From Bacteroidota bacterium (GTDB lineage: Bacteria > Bacteroidota > Ignavibacteria > SZUA-365), in NCBI GenBank assembly GCA_029907355.1, contig JARYLZ010000011.1, positions 1 through 59,271 of the forward strand: DNA of 59,271 nt. Direction: 5' to 3'. Both the position numbers and the translations under genes were made by a program. How positions within the stretch are numbered: position 1 is the stretch's first letter; the number at the start of each line of letters is the position of its first letter. Shown here in pieces: positions 1 to 8,020 of this stretch. Under the pieces are notes generated by a model. That model saw only the letters and a list, made by a program, of their open reading frames with translations. It searched no databases and was not told where the DNA came from.

Positions 1-1
1 A

Positions 2-778
2 AGATCTCTCGTCCCGAACCTCTTCACGGTTCTCAACGTGTTTTTCGGGTTCCTCTGCATCATCCATGCGATGCAGGGGCGGTATATGTTGGCCGGTCTC
101 TACGTGGTGTTCTCGGCGGTCTGTGACACGCTCGACGGTATCATGGCACGGTTGACCCGTTCTGCAAGCGAGTTTGGCGTAGAACTCGACTCCCTCGCGG
201 ACATCGTGAGCTTTGGGGCCGCTCCTTCCGTTCTCGTCTATGCGCTTTTCCTCAAGGCGCACGGTCCGTTTGGGAGTCTCCTCGCGGCATTCCAGCTCCT
301 CTTTGGGGCCCTGCGCCTCGCTCGTTTCAACGTGCAATTGACCGGTTTCCATAAAGACCATTTCGTGGGTGTCCCGATCCCCCTCGCCGCGCTGACCATC
401 GTATCGTTCATGTTCTTCTTCACTCCGGGAACCATTGCGAAAGACATGCAGCTCCAGTACGCGTACATGATCACGATTTTCGTGTGCAGCGTATTGATGA
501 TCAGTACGATCCGATATCCTGTCCTCCCGTCGATTTCCCTCCGAACGTTGCGTCGGCAACCTCTCCTGGTGCCTCTCTTGCTCCTCATGATCGGTTTTCT
601 CGTACTGACGAAGGGGAAAGCCCTATTCCCGATCCTCGCGGCGATCATTCTCTCGGGTGTGCTTCGGGCGACGGTATCCGCTGTGCTGAGATGCTTGCCG
701 TTCACTCGTGTCGTCCCCGCGGACTCCGCTGGGGACTCTCTTCCCCTCGATCCTGAATCGCGAAGAAGGTGCATATGA
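2..778 (+). CDS. pssA: CDP-diacylglycerol--serine O-phosphatidyltransferase (5' partial)
   Basis: Transfers phosphatidate from CDP-diacylglycerol to serine to make phosphatidylserine, the precursor of phosphatidylethanolamine, at the inner membrane. The reading frame is open from the left edge, so the true start is missing; 258 residues are visible. The CDP-alcohol phosphatidyltransferase signature is complete: DTLDGIMAR, then eight residues later G, then D-x3-D (ELDSLAD), about residues 40-66 of the visible part. Several hydrophobic membrane segments follow (for example the stretches near ILAAIILSGVL). The tail after the last membrane segment is basic and poorly conserved. The stop codon overlaps the purS start in an ATGA arrangement, so the two are probably co-transcribed. 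Family assignment is firm; the type (PssA rather than another CDP-alcohol transferase) is a strong inference from the motif context FGVELDSLADIVSFG. Confidence 0.9.
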   Translation, partial: RSLVPNLFTVLNVFFGFLCIIHAMQGRYMLAGLYVVFSAVCDTLDGIMARLTRSASEFGVELDSLADIVSFGAAPSVLVYALFLKAHGPFGSLLAAFQLLFGALRLARFNVQLTGFHKDHFVGVPIPLAALTIVSFMFFFTPGTIAKDMQLQYAYMITIFVCSVLMISTIRYPVLPSISLRTLRRQPLLVPLLLLMIGFLVLTKGKALFPILAAIILSGVLRATVSAVLRCLPFTRVVPADSAGDSLPLDPESRRRCI

Positions 779-1029
779 ATTTCACGATGGAAATTATCAT
801 CACGAGGCGTCCTACCATTCTCGATCCCGAAGGGAAGGCCGTCGAGCACGCTCTCCACGAGCTCGGCTTGGGGAACATCGCAAATGTCCGCATCGGCAAG
901 CACGTGAAACTCATCGTCACGGCGGATGACGAGGAGCAGGCGCGCGCGATCGTCGAGGAAGCATGCAGGAAACTCCTGGCGAACCCGGTGATGGACGATT
1001 ACACGATTACCCGCGCAACGGGGAGTTGA
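775..1029 (+). CDS. purS: Phosphoribosylformylglycinamidine synthase subunit PurS
   Basis: Small structural subunit that bridges PurL and PurQ in the FGAM synthase complex, the fourth step of purine synthesis in the cytoplasm. The product is 84 residues, the family's usual size, with the typical beta-rich opening (MEIIITRRPTILDPEG), the central ALHELGLGNIANVRIGK segment and the C-terminal LLANPVMDDYTI signature. I chose ATG 775 because it overlaps the pssA stop; ATG 787 is an alternative start that would remove four residues. purQ begins one base after the stop, so the pair is translationally coupled. The large subunit gene purL is not in this window. Confidence 0.93.
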   Translation: MNFTMEIIITRRPTILDPEGKAVEHALHELGLGNIANVRIGKHVKLIVTADDEEQARAIVEEACRKLLANPVMDDYTITRATGS

Positions 1030-1030
1030 C

Positions 1031-1759
1031 ATGGCACCCGTTCGTTTCGGTATCGTCGTGTTCCCGGGATCGAACTGCGACCACGACGCATACTACGCCG
1101 TAAAACACGTGCTGGGTGCCGATGCCGTTTTCCTCTGGCACCGCGATACCACGTTGCGGGGTGTCGATGTCGTCATCCTCCCTGGCGGCTTCTCCTATGG
1201 GGATTATCTCCGATGTGGGGCGATCGCACGATTCTCGCCGATCATGAAAGAAGTCGTCCGCTTCGCCAAGGCGGGAGGGTTCGTCATGGGGATATGCAAC
1301 GGGTTCCAGATTCTCTGCGAATCCGGCTTGTTGCCCGGAAGCCTTCTCAGGAACGCTTCGCTCCGCTTCGTTTGCCGCATGGTGCATATCAGAACGGAAC
1401 GCGCCGGGACGGCCTTCACGCGCTTGCTCGCGCAAGGGCAGGTGCTGACGATGCCGGTTGCGCACGGGGAGGGAAATTACTATACTGACGCGTCCACGCT
1501 TGCGGGACTCGAAGCGAAAGGGCAAGTGCTCTTTCGATATTCTACTCTCGACGGGCAGGTGACTCCCGGAGCGAACCCGAACGGGTCCTTGCGGAACATC
1601 GCGGGAGTCATGAACGAGGAAGGAAATGTCTTCGGGCTGATGCCTCATCCGGAACGGGCGATGGAACACATAATCGGGTCGGTGGATGGAGCGATGATTT
1701 TCCGCTCCGTGCTCGAAGCTGTTACACAACGCGCGCCGAGCGCCGTTTCCAAGGAGTGA
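1031..1759 (+). CDS. purQ: Phosphoribosylformylglycinamidine synthase subunit PurQ
   Basis: Class-I glutamine amidotransferase subunit that supplies ammonia to PurL for conversion of FGAR to FGAM. The 242-residue product has the family opening [14 protein letters not shown], the [11 protein letters not shown] oxyanion region near residue 51, the nucleophilic Cys89 in GICNGFQIL, the VAHGEGNYY segment, and the His-Pro-Glu of the catalytic triad in [10 protein letters not shown]. All catalytic elements are present and the length is normal for the stand-alone PurQ type that works with PurS. It follows purS by one base and is followed closely by tatA, whose ribosome-binding site (aaggag, 1751-1756) lies inside the purQ 3' end. 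Confidence 0.96.
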   Translation: MAPVRFGIVVFPGSNCDHDAYYAVKHVLGADAVFLWHRDTTLRGVDVVILPGGFSYGDYLRCGAIARFSPIMKEVVRFAKAGGFVMGICNGFQILCESGLLPGSLLRNASLRFVCRMVHIRTERAGTAFTRLLAQGQVLTMPVAHGEGNYYTDASTLAGLEAKGQVLFRYSTLDGQVTPGANPNGSLRNIAGVMNEEGNVFGLMPHPERAMEHIIGSVDGAMIFRSVLEAVTQRAPSAVSKE

Positions 1760-1764
1760 CGACC

Positions 1765-1950
1765 ATGTTCAATCTCGGCACCGGCGAGATCATCCTCATC
1801 CTGCTGATCATCTTGATCTTCTTCGGTGCAAAGAAAATCCCGGAACTCGCCCAAGGCCTCGGCAGAGGGCTCAAGGAATTCCGCAAGGCCGCGAAAGACA
1901 TCCAGGAAGATATCTCGCTGGATGAACGGAAATCCGACGAGAAGAAATAG
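1765..1950 (+). CDS. tatA: Sec-independent protein translocase TatA/TatE family protein
   Basis: Forms the protein-conducting element of the twin-arginine translocation pathway in the inner membrane. The 61-residue product begins with a short periplasmic end, one hydrophobic segment ([13 protein letters not shown], about residues 7-20), the hinge [15 protein letters not shown] and a charged amphipathic helix rich in Lys, Asp and Glu, which is the standard TatA architecture. The start at ATG 1765 is preceded by aaggag at 1751-1756; the upstream in-frame GTG at 1756 overlaps the purQ stop and lies within that site, so it is less likely. TatC is not in the window. TatA and TatB are hard to separate by sequence; the short tail favours TatA. 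Confidence 0.93.
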   Translation: MFNLGTGEIILILLIILIFFGAKKIPELAQGLGRGLKEFRKAAKDIQEDISLDERKSDEKK

Positions 1951-2007
1951 CCCATTCGGGGATTTCACCCGGCGGTCTTGTCGATCAGCGGTGCGTTCGT
2001 TTCCCGA

Positions 2008-3432
2008 ATGAGAGGCTACATCGCGCTTCGCCCGTCCCTCCTCAGCGGAGAAGTACGTTGCGAACGGCTTGTCGGCGACGCACTGGATGCCGCTCGTCGG
2101 AACCGTGACCTGAATGCTTTCCTCGAGGTGTATGAGGATGCCGTGGAGCGTGCTGCTCGCGTCGATGCGAAGATTGCGGAAGGAACGGCCGGACCATTGG
2201 CGGGAATGATCGTCGCTCTCAAGGACAATCTGCTCATGCGTGGGAGGAAGTGCACCTGCGCATCCCGTATCCTGGAAGGGTTCGAGTCCCTCTACGACGC
2301 GACGGCTGTCGCGCGCCTCCTCGCGGCAGATGCGATCGTGATCGGCAGGACGAACATGGACGAGTTCGCGATGGGATCATCCGGCGAGCACTCGGCGTTT
2401 GGCCCCGTATTGAACCCGAGAGACAGGCGGCGGGTCCCGGGAGGATCGAGCAGCGGCGCAGCCGCTGCTGTCGCGGCAGGTATCGTGCATGCCGCCCTCG
2501 GTTCGGATACCGGCGGGTCCGTGCGCCAACCCGCTGCATTCACCGGCATTGTCGGCGTCAAACCGGGGTATGGCCGCATTTCGCGTTACGGCCTCGTGGC
2601 ATTCGCCTCGTCGTTGGACCAAATCGGGACCTTGACGACGACGGTAGCGGATGCAGCGCTTCTCCTGGACGTCATTTCCGGTCCCGACCCGTTCGATGCG
2701 ACGACGGACCCTGAGCCGGCAACGCGAGTCACCGATGATCTCGAGCGGCCCCTTGGCGCTGTCCGGGTCGGGCTTCCGCGGGAATTCATCGAAGAGCGAC
2801 TCGATGAATCCGTGCACGAGGCGCTGGAACGGGCGAAGGACGCCTTGCGGACGATCGGCACTTCTATCCAGGTCGTCTCCCTCCCGCACCTTCGCTACAC
2901 GATACCGGTATATACCGTCGTTGCAATGGCCGAGGCATCATCGAATCTCGCGCGGTACGACGGTGTGCGTTACGGTCTTCGTCGCACGGCGGCGACCCAC
3001 ACGGAGTTGTACGAGCGCACCCGGAATGAGGGGTTCGGGCCTGAAGTGAAGAGACGTATTCTGGTCGGCACCTATGTTCTCTCCGCGGGGTACGTCGATG
3101 CCTATTACCGCAAAGCACAGCAGGTACGTGCTCTGATCGCACGCGAGTTCACGGATGCCTTTCGAACGGTCGACATCCTGCTCGGTCCGACAACGCCGTC
3201 GCCTGCTTTCTTTCGCGGGGAGCGCCTGCATGACCCCCTCACCATGTACCTCTCCGATGTGTTCACCGCTTCGGCCAACCTCGCCGGTGTACCTGCCATG
3301 CATCTCCCCGTCATGGACGACCTCGAAGGTCTCCCCATCGGCGTACAACTTTTCGCCCCTATGCGCGGGGAGGGGCTCATGTTCCGCGTCGCTTCCGCCT
3401 TGGAACGCACATTGCGACAGAGTGGGCGTTAA
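2008..3432 (+). CDS. gatA: Asp-tRNA(Asn)/Glu-tRNA(Gln) amidotransferase subunit A
   Basis: Glutaminase subunit of the GatCAB amidotransferase that converts Glu-tRNA(Gln) or Asp-tRNA(Asn) to the amidated forms. The 474-residue product is an amidase-signature enzyme with the full Ser-cis-Ser-Lys triad: Lys72 in ALKDN, Ser147 in GGSSSG and Ser171 in DTGGSVRQPA. The spacing between these (75 and 24 residues) is that of the family. The region GVKPGYGRISRYGLVAFASS is diagnostic of GatA as opposed to other amidases. The start is uncertain: ATG 2008 gives a normal N-terminus, TTG 1978 would add ten residues, and neither has a clear Shine-Dalgarno sequence. gatB and gatC are not in this window, so the operon is split in this genome. 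Confidence 0.95.
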   Translation: MRGYIALRPSLLSGEVRCERLVGDALDAARRNRDLNAFLEVYEDAVERAARVDAKIAEGTAGPLAGMIVALKDNLLMRGRKCTCASRILEGFESLYDATAVARLLAADAIVIGRTNMDEFAMGSSGEHSAFGPVLNPRDRRRVPGGSSSGAAAAVAAGIVHAALGSDTGGSVRQPAAFTGIVGVKPGYGRISRYGLVAFASSLDQIGTLTTTVADAALLLDVISGPDPFDATTDPEPATRVTDDLERPLGAVRVGLPREFIEERLDESVHEALERAKDALRTIGTSIQVVSLPHLRYTIPVYTVVAMAEASSNLARYDGVRYGLRRTAATHTELYERTRNEGFGPEVKRRILVGTYVLSAGYVDAYYRKAQQVRALIAREFTDAFRTVDILLGPTTPSPAFFRGERLHDPLTMYLSDVFTASANLAGVPAMHLPVMDDLEGLPIGVQLFAPMRGEGLMFRVASALERTLRQSGR

Positions 3433-3532
3433 GCGTTGGTGGAAGGGAATCACCTGCCGTGAACGTTTCCCGTCGGCGTCCGCACACGAGACATGACGGT
3501 TTTCCGCATGCACCGTTTCTGTTGTTCGTTCC

Positions 3533-4348
3533 ATGCGTAAAATTCTCTCCCCACATGGAATACGCGGCATGATGGAAAACGGGGAACTGTACCGACTGCA
3601 TGATGAGCCGAATCAACGTCTGAGCTCGCCCCCCCCGCCTCCTACCGTAAGGATCTTTTGCGATTTCGACGGGACCGTAATCGACGAAGACGTCGGAGAC
3701 GCATTTTTCAGCGCGTTTGTGGGACCGACATGGGAAGAAGACAACCGAGCGTACCGTGAAGGCAGAAGGGGTGCGAGGGAGACGTTCGAGCGGTACACCT
3801 CCAGGATGATGGGATTGACGGCCGAACGGATCCATGCATGGCTGCGCACCTATCGTGTCCATTCATCCTTTCCTCCATTCGTCCATGCAATGCAGATGCG
3901 GAAATTTCCCGTGGAGATCGTCAGTGACGGGCTCGATGCGTACATTCTGCCCCTGCTTGCGGAAGTCGGCGTTTCCGTACCCGTCATCGCCAACCATCTC
4001 CTCATCCGGGAAGATGGGACCTGCCGGGTTCTGAGCCCCTACGCCGACGAGACTTGCACGGTCTGCGGCACATGCAAGCGTAACCATATTATGGTTTCGA
4101 GCGGAGAACACGATACGATCGTCCTCGTGGGGGACGGTATATCGGATTTCTGCGCAGCCGAAATCGCCGATGTCGTGTTCGCCCGGAGCGAACTCGAGAA
4201 ATTTTGCAGACAAAGGAATATCACGTTCCGCCGTTATTTTACGTTCGATGATATTCTCTCGGAGATGGAAAAACTTTGTCGGAGGCGCTCTTTCCCGCAC
4301 CCTCGTCGCGCTGCACTCTCGCGTGCATCCGTATGGAGGTCCGGCTGA
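3533..4348 (+). CDS. HAD-IB family phosphatase, MtnX/phosphoserine phosphatase-like
   Basis: Predicted cytoplasmic phosphomonoesterase of the haloacid dehalogenase superfamily. Motif I is IFCDFDGTVIDEDV with the nucleophile Asp44 and the acid/base Asp46; motif III/IV is LVGDGISDFCAA near residues 198-208. A four-cysteine insert (CTVCGTCKRNH, near residues 173-184) is typical of MtnX-like and related phosphatases and may bind metal. The overall pattern fits 2-hydroxy-3-keto-5-methylthiopentenyl-1-phosphate phosphatase (methionine salvage), but no other salvage gene is nearby, so the substrate is open. The first 36 residues, with a run of prolines encoded by a C8 tract, are not conserved in such enzymes; ATG 3569 or 3572 are alternative starts. 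Expressed on the same strand as the following protease gene, 44 bases away. Confidence 0.82.
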   Translation: MRKILSPHGIRGMMENGELYRLHDEPNQRLSSPPPPPTVRIFCDFDGTVIDEDVGDAFFSAFVGPTWEEDNRAYREGRRGARETFERYTSRMMGLTAERIHAWLRTYRVHSSFPPFVHAMQMRKFPVEIVSDGLDAYILPLLAEVGVSVPVIANHLLIREDGTCRVLSPYADETCTVCGTCKRNHIMVSSGEHDTIVLVGDGISDFCAAEIADVVFARSELEKFCRQRNITFRRYFTFDDILSEMEKLCRRRSFPHPRRAALSRASVWRSG

Positions 4349-4392
4349 AATGTTTTGCCCGACGCACATTGCGATGTGCCTGAGGACCGAGG

Positions 4393-5424
4393 ATGAATGA
4401 AACGTCGATTCACGAGAGGCTGAGTCCGGAGTTTCCCCTCACGGGGCGGCAGATTCTCAAGCATCTATTCCTGTTCCTCTTGACATTTCTCACGACGCTC
4501 GTCGCGGGAATGTTATGGCAGAACGAGACGGATCTCATCTTCATCGGGAAAGGTCTCCCGTACAGCCTCAGTCTTCTTTTCATCCTCTCGTGCCACGAGT
4601 TCGGTCACTACTTTGCGGCTCGGCGGCATGGTGTCCCTGTGACGCTTCCATACTTCATACCGCTTCCTCCCGTCAGCATCATAGGATTCGGAACCCTCGG
4701 TGCCGTGATCAGAACGCGGAAGAGGGTCGAAAGCTCCAAGGCATTGTTCGATATCGGGGTAGCGGGCCCAATCGCTGGTTTCATCGCGAGCATGCTCGTT
4801 CTCGCAGTCGGCTTCATGACTCTGCCTGGACCCGAGTTCATCCTGGGGATACACCCGGATTTCGATTTTACAATAGAGTCCGTTCCGGGTTTACCACCGG
4901 GTTCCGTTCTCACGTTCGGCAAGCCGATTCTTTACGGTGTATTTGCCGATCTCTTTGCACGTCCCGGCGCATGGATTCCCCCCATGTGGGAAATGTATCA
5001 TTACCCGTTCCTGATCACGGGCTGGTTCGGGCTTTTCGTCACCGCGATGAATCTCCTTCCTGTCGGCCAGCTGGATGGCGGCCATATTCTCTTCGCGCTA
5101 TCCCCGAAACTACACCGCCTCGTTGCACGGGTTGTTTTCATGAGCCTGCTTTGGTTCGGCGGCATGGGAATGCTCCCGGATTTTCTTCGACTGATCGGAC
5201 TTGAGTCATATGCTGTCCTGCTTGTTGACAATTTTTCAAATTATTATGCCGTATTTTGGTCCGGATGGATGATTTGGGCAGTGTTCCTCGCTTTCGTGGT
5301 AAAATTAGACCACCCCGAAGTTGTTGATTATCAAGAATTGGATCCTTCGCGACGTATACTGGGTTGGTTTTCTCTTGCAATATTTGCATTTTCGATAATA
5401 CCGGCACCTATATTTTTTCAATAA
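4393..5424 (+). CDS. Site-2 protease family (M50) membrane zinc metalloprotease
   Basis: Intramembrane metalloprotease of the S2P/M50 family, residing in the inner membrane and cleaving membrane-embedded substrates. The 343-residue product has several hydrophobic segments. The zinc site is complete: HEFGH at residues 68-72 and the second ligand motif LLPVGQLDGGH with Asp228. Between them are the family's GxxGPIAGF-like segment (VAGPIAGFIASML) and an insertion containing FTIESVPGLPPGSVLTFGKP. The shape resembles the EGY1/YUP-like subgroup without a PDZ domain rather than RseP. Its substrate is unknown. The region after it (5425-5595) is AT-rich and then carries a strong nested hairpin. Confidence 0.88.
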   Translation: MNETSIHERLSPEFPLTGRQILKHLFLFLLTFLTTLVAGMLWQNETDLIFIGKGLPYSLSLLFILSCHEFGHYFAARRHGVPVTLPYFIPLPPVSIIGFGTLGAVIRTRKRVESSKALFDIGVAGPIAGFIASMLVLAVGFMTLPGPEFILGIHPDFDFTIESVPGLPPGSVLTFGKPILYGVFADLFARPGAWIPPMWEMYHYPFLITGWFGLFVTAMNLLPVGQLDGGHILFALSPKLHRLVARVVFMSLLWFGGMGMLPDFLRLIGLESYAVLLVDNFSNYYAVFWSGWMIWAVFLAFVVKLDHPEVVDYQELDPSRRILGWFSLAIFAFSIIPAPIFFQ

Positions 5425-5511
5425 CATTTTCAGAAAAAAAAATTCTACGACCCGTTCTGGAATTGACTTTTGAGAAACGGTTGGGTATGTTTGTTCTGCC
5501 TCCTTGATAGT

Positions 5512-5571
5512 GTGGTCGTAAGCCGGGGCATGCATCGAATGGTGCCCCGGCTTCGTCATAAATACGACCAC
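5512..5571 (+). promoter_or_regulatory. Nested perfect hairpin between protease and lipoprotein genes
   Basis: Two perfectly paired stems share one axis. The inner stem pairs 5520-5530 (aagccggggca) with 5543-5553, leaving a 12-base loop. The outer stem pairs 5512-5519 or 5520 with 5563/5564-5571 (gtggtcgta with tacgaccac), separated from the inner stem by an unpaired stretch on the 3' side only. There is no run of T after it. It sits 24 bases before the lipoprotein start. It may end the protease transcript or be a 5'-leader structure of the five-gene operon downstream; the sequence does not decide which. Confidence 0.6.
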
Positions 5572-5595
5572 TGTTCTCTCGAGTCGCATCGGTTC

Positions 5596-6414
5596 ATGAT
5601 CTATCGTTCATTCCTTCCCGCACTTTTCGGTTTCGTCTTTCTCGCGTGCAACGATACGTCGACGGTTGTCGATGTGAATTTCCCTGAGCCGCCGCCGGCG
5701 TTCATTTCCCTCACGCTTTCCTCGTACACGTTCGATACGGATTCGATGAGCATCGTCCCCGGGCGAAACAAGACGCCTGCGGACCCGGTGATGATCCGGA
5801 TTGGAATCGAAGCGACGGCCGACCTGGATGCGCGACAGGAAGCGCGCATCGTGCGCGCTTCCTGCACCGTGACGCCAGATGGAAAGGAACAGGTGATCGC
5901 ACAGAGCGATCTCGCCCGACAGACGGAGACGGTGTTCACGGGAACGGTACCTCTCTCGATCGCCCGAGGCGACGTAGGTGTTTACCGGGTGACGGTTGCG
6001 GGAGAGGATGCGATGGGGCGACAATCCGCCTCTATCCACACGACGTTCCGTGTCATAGCAGGCGCGAAGGCGCCGTTCTTTTGCGGCCTCACCGCGCCGG
6101 ATACGGTCGATCTCCCTCTCGAGGGCTTCGACATCATTCGCCTTGCACTCTGCGTGGATGATTCCAGCGGACGGGCGGACATCAAACGCGTCCTGTTCAA
6201 CTCGTTCCTTCCTAGCGGGAAACCATCGAGTGGGAATCCCTTTCCCATGTACGATGACGGGACTCACGGTGATATCACAGCGGGTGATGGGACATATTCG
6301 CTCGACGTTCAACTCCCGGCCACGGCGGAGCGGGGACGCTACCGCTTCGAGTTCTTCGCGTATGATCTCGGGAACCTGAGCGCATTCCTTTCCCATACCA
6401 TCGTCGTCCGGTGA
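5596..6414 (+). CDS. Probable surface/periplasmic lipoprotein with Ig-like repeats
   Basis: I do not recognise a characterised family. ATG 5596 gives a 272-residue protein with a short hydrophobic signal (FLPALFGFVFLAC) ending in a lipobox-like Cys18, so it is probably a lipoprotein, although the -3 position is Phe rather than Leu. The body is beta-rich and has two repeated modules; the second contains a DDGTHGDITAGDGTYS segment that is frequent in secreted proteins of the Bacteroidota/Chlorobiota group and ends in a HTIVVR strand. An in-frame TTG at 5470 would add 42 residues upstream of the signal and is unlikely. It is one base from the next gene and leads an apparent operon of envelope proteins. 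Confidence 0.72.
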   Translation: MIYRSFLPALFGFVFLACNDTSTVVDVNFPEPPPAFISLTLSSYTFDTDSMSIVPGRNKTPADPVMIRIGIEATADLDARQEARIVRASCTVTPDGKEQVIAQSDLARQTETVFTGTVPLSIARGDVGVYRVTVAGEDAMGRQSASIHTTFRVIAGAKAPFFCGLTAPDTVDLPLEGFDIIRLALCVDDSSGRADIKRVLFNSFLPSGKPSSGNPFPMYDDGTHGDITAGDGTYSLDVQLPATAERGRYRFEFFAYDLGNLSAFLSHTIVVR

Positions 6415-6415
6415 C

Positions 6416-8020
6416 ATGCAACGCGTGATCCGTTCTCTCGGCTTCGCTCCCGCGATCGTTGTTCTGCTCACCGCCTTGCAGGCACAGTCGCAGATCCTCC
6501 CCCTCGGGTTCCGGTTCGATGGAATTCGAACGAAAAATGGTTCCGATACGCGGCCGCTCAGCAACAGCGCCATCGATATTCGCACCCGAAGCGATACGAT
6601 TTGGGTGGGAGGTGGAAAAGGGATAGATCTGAGCCCCGACGGCGGTTTCACGTGGCGCCATATCGGTTCGGAAGAACCGTTCGAGCACGAAGACGTCGCG
6701 GCTTTCAACGGGTGCGGCCCGGTCCTCTGGGCTTCCCTTGCAGGCAGCGAACGTTTGAAAGACGGAACGGAAATCCCGAAGGGACTCGGTCTCGCCGTTT
6801 CCACCGATAATGGGAAGACTTGGTCACGTATCGAACAGCCCCGAGAGAACGAGAACGACTCGACCTTTCTGATCGAGTACGGGATCAACAAGATCAAGGG
6901 CCTTGCCATCACGACCACCTATAACAACATTACCTACGACATTGCGGTCACGAGTTCATCGGTATGGATCGCATCCTTCGCGGGTGGCCTGCGTCGCTCG
7001 ACGGACGGTGGGAGAACGTTTCACCCCATCGTGCTTCCCAGCGACGAAAAAGACAGTATCCGCGATACGGACACACTGGATTTCGCGCTCTCCCCGGTGG
7101 ATCGGCCGGATTTCTGGAACAGCGCGGGCACGGTGCTCGGCATGCGCGGCAGCCTGAACCACCGAGTGTTCTCCGTTCTCGCGACAGGGGATTCCACGGT
7201 ATGGGTCGGAACGGCGGGTGGTATCAATCGGACGACGGACAACGGCCGATCGTGGAGGAAATTCACCTTCTCGAACCAATCCCAGCCGATATCGGGAAAT
7301 TTCGTGGTTGCGCTCGGGAGGAATGTGATCGGCGGTATCGAGCACATCTGGGCATCGACGATCAATGCATTGGATCCCCATGAATTCCGCGCTGTAAGTG
7401 TGACGTCCGACAACGGTGAAACGTGGCGGACAGCCCTCCGGGGCGAGTTCACACATAACTTCGGTTTCAAGGACTCCATCGTCTACGCGGCGACGAACTC
7501 CGGCATTTTCCGCTCCGCCGATGGAGGGCGCACTTGGACGCTCCATTCCGTGTTCGTCGACCCCCTAAATCGGAATAGATCCATCGACCCGCGCTGTTAC
7601 GCGGTGGCGGCTGCGGGTGATACGATCTGGATCTCGAACGTGGACGGTCTCCTCAAGACCGTCGATTGCTCAGGGCATTTCTTCGGGGCGGGGTGGACGA
7701 TGCTCCGTGCTGCTCGACCGCTTTCCTCTGGGTCGAGCGCATATGCATACCCGAACCCCTTCATCCCTGTATCGGATGTATGCCGTATTCGGTACAGAAC
7801 GGCTTCTTCGGGTAAGGCCACGATCGAGGTCTTCGATTACGCATTGTTCCCTGTTCGTACGGTCATCCGGAACGCGCCGCGGCCTCCGAATCTCGAGCAA
7901 GATGAAATCTGGGACGGCACCGACGATGCAGGGAAGCGCGTGGCGAACGGATTGTACTACATCCGTATTCAGACAGGGGAAGGCGAGGATGTATGGACGA
8001 AAGTCGTGGTTCTCCAATGA
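6416..8020 (+). CDS. Secreted Asp-box beta-propeller protein with C-terminal sorting-like domain (PorZ-like architecture)
   Basis: The 534-residue product has an N-terminal signal peptide (IVVLLTALQAQSQ), then a single propeller defined by six clear Asp-boxes (SPDGGFTW, STDNGKTW, STDGGRTF, TTDNGRSW, TSDNGETW, SADGGRTW) and a degenerate seventh, and finally a beta-sandwich tail beginning YAYPNPF and ending NGLYYIRIQTGEGEDVWTKVVVLQ, which is the FlgD-like/T9SS type A pattern. No catalytic motif is visible. Its gene overlaps the first of two PorV/PorQ-like barrel genes by four bases. In known T9SS the attachment complex is PorU-PorV-PorQ-PorZ and PorZ is a propeller protein with an uncleaved C-terminal domain; the neighbourhood suggests an analogous role, but this is inference because PorZ of Porphyromonas has two propellers. 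Confidence 0.75.
   Translation: MQRVIRSLGFAPAIVVLLTALQAQSQILPLGFRFDGIRTKNGSDTRPLSNSAIDIRTRSDTIWVGGGKGIDLSPDGGFTWRHIGSEEPFEHEDVAAFNGCGPVLWASLAGSERLKDGTEIPKGLGLAVSTDNGKTWSRIEQPRENENDSTFLIEYGINKIKGLAITTTYNNITYDIAVTSSSVWIASFAGGLRRSTDGGRTFHPIVLPSDEKDSIRDTDTLDFALSPVDRPDFWNSAGTVLGMRGSLNHRVFSVLATGDSTVWVGTAGGINRTTDNGRSWRKFTFSNQSQPISGNFVVALGRNVIGGIEHIWASTINALDPHEFRAVSVTSDNGETWRTALRGEFTHNFGFKDSIVYAATNSGIFRSADGGRTWTLHSVFVDPLNRNRSIDPRCYAVAAAGDTIWISNVDGLLKTVDCSGHFFGAGWTMLRAARPLSSGSSAYAYPNPFIPVSDVCRIRYRTASSGKATIEVFDYALFPVRTVIRNAPRPPNLEQDEIWDGTDDAGKRVANGLYYIRIQTGEGEDVWTKVVVLQ

Noticed and set aside
3629-3636. C8 tract near the start of the HAD phosphatase gene, as a possible phase-variation site
   Set aside because: A tract of the same length lies inside the essential dnaK gene (24555-24562) and a G7 tract in a PorV-like gene, so homopolymers of this size are not informative here.
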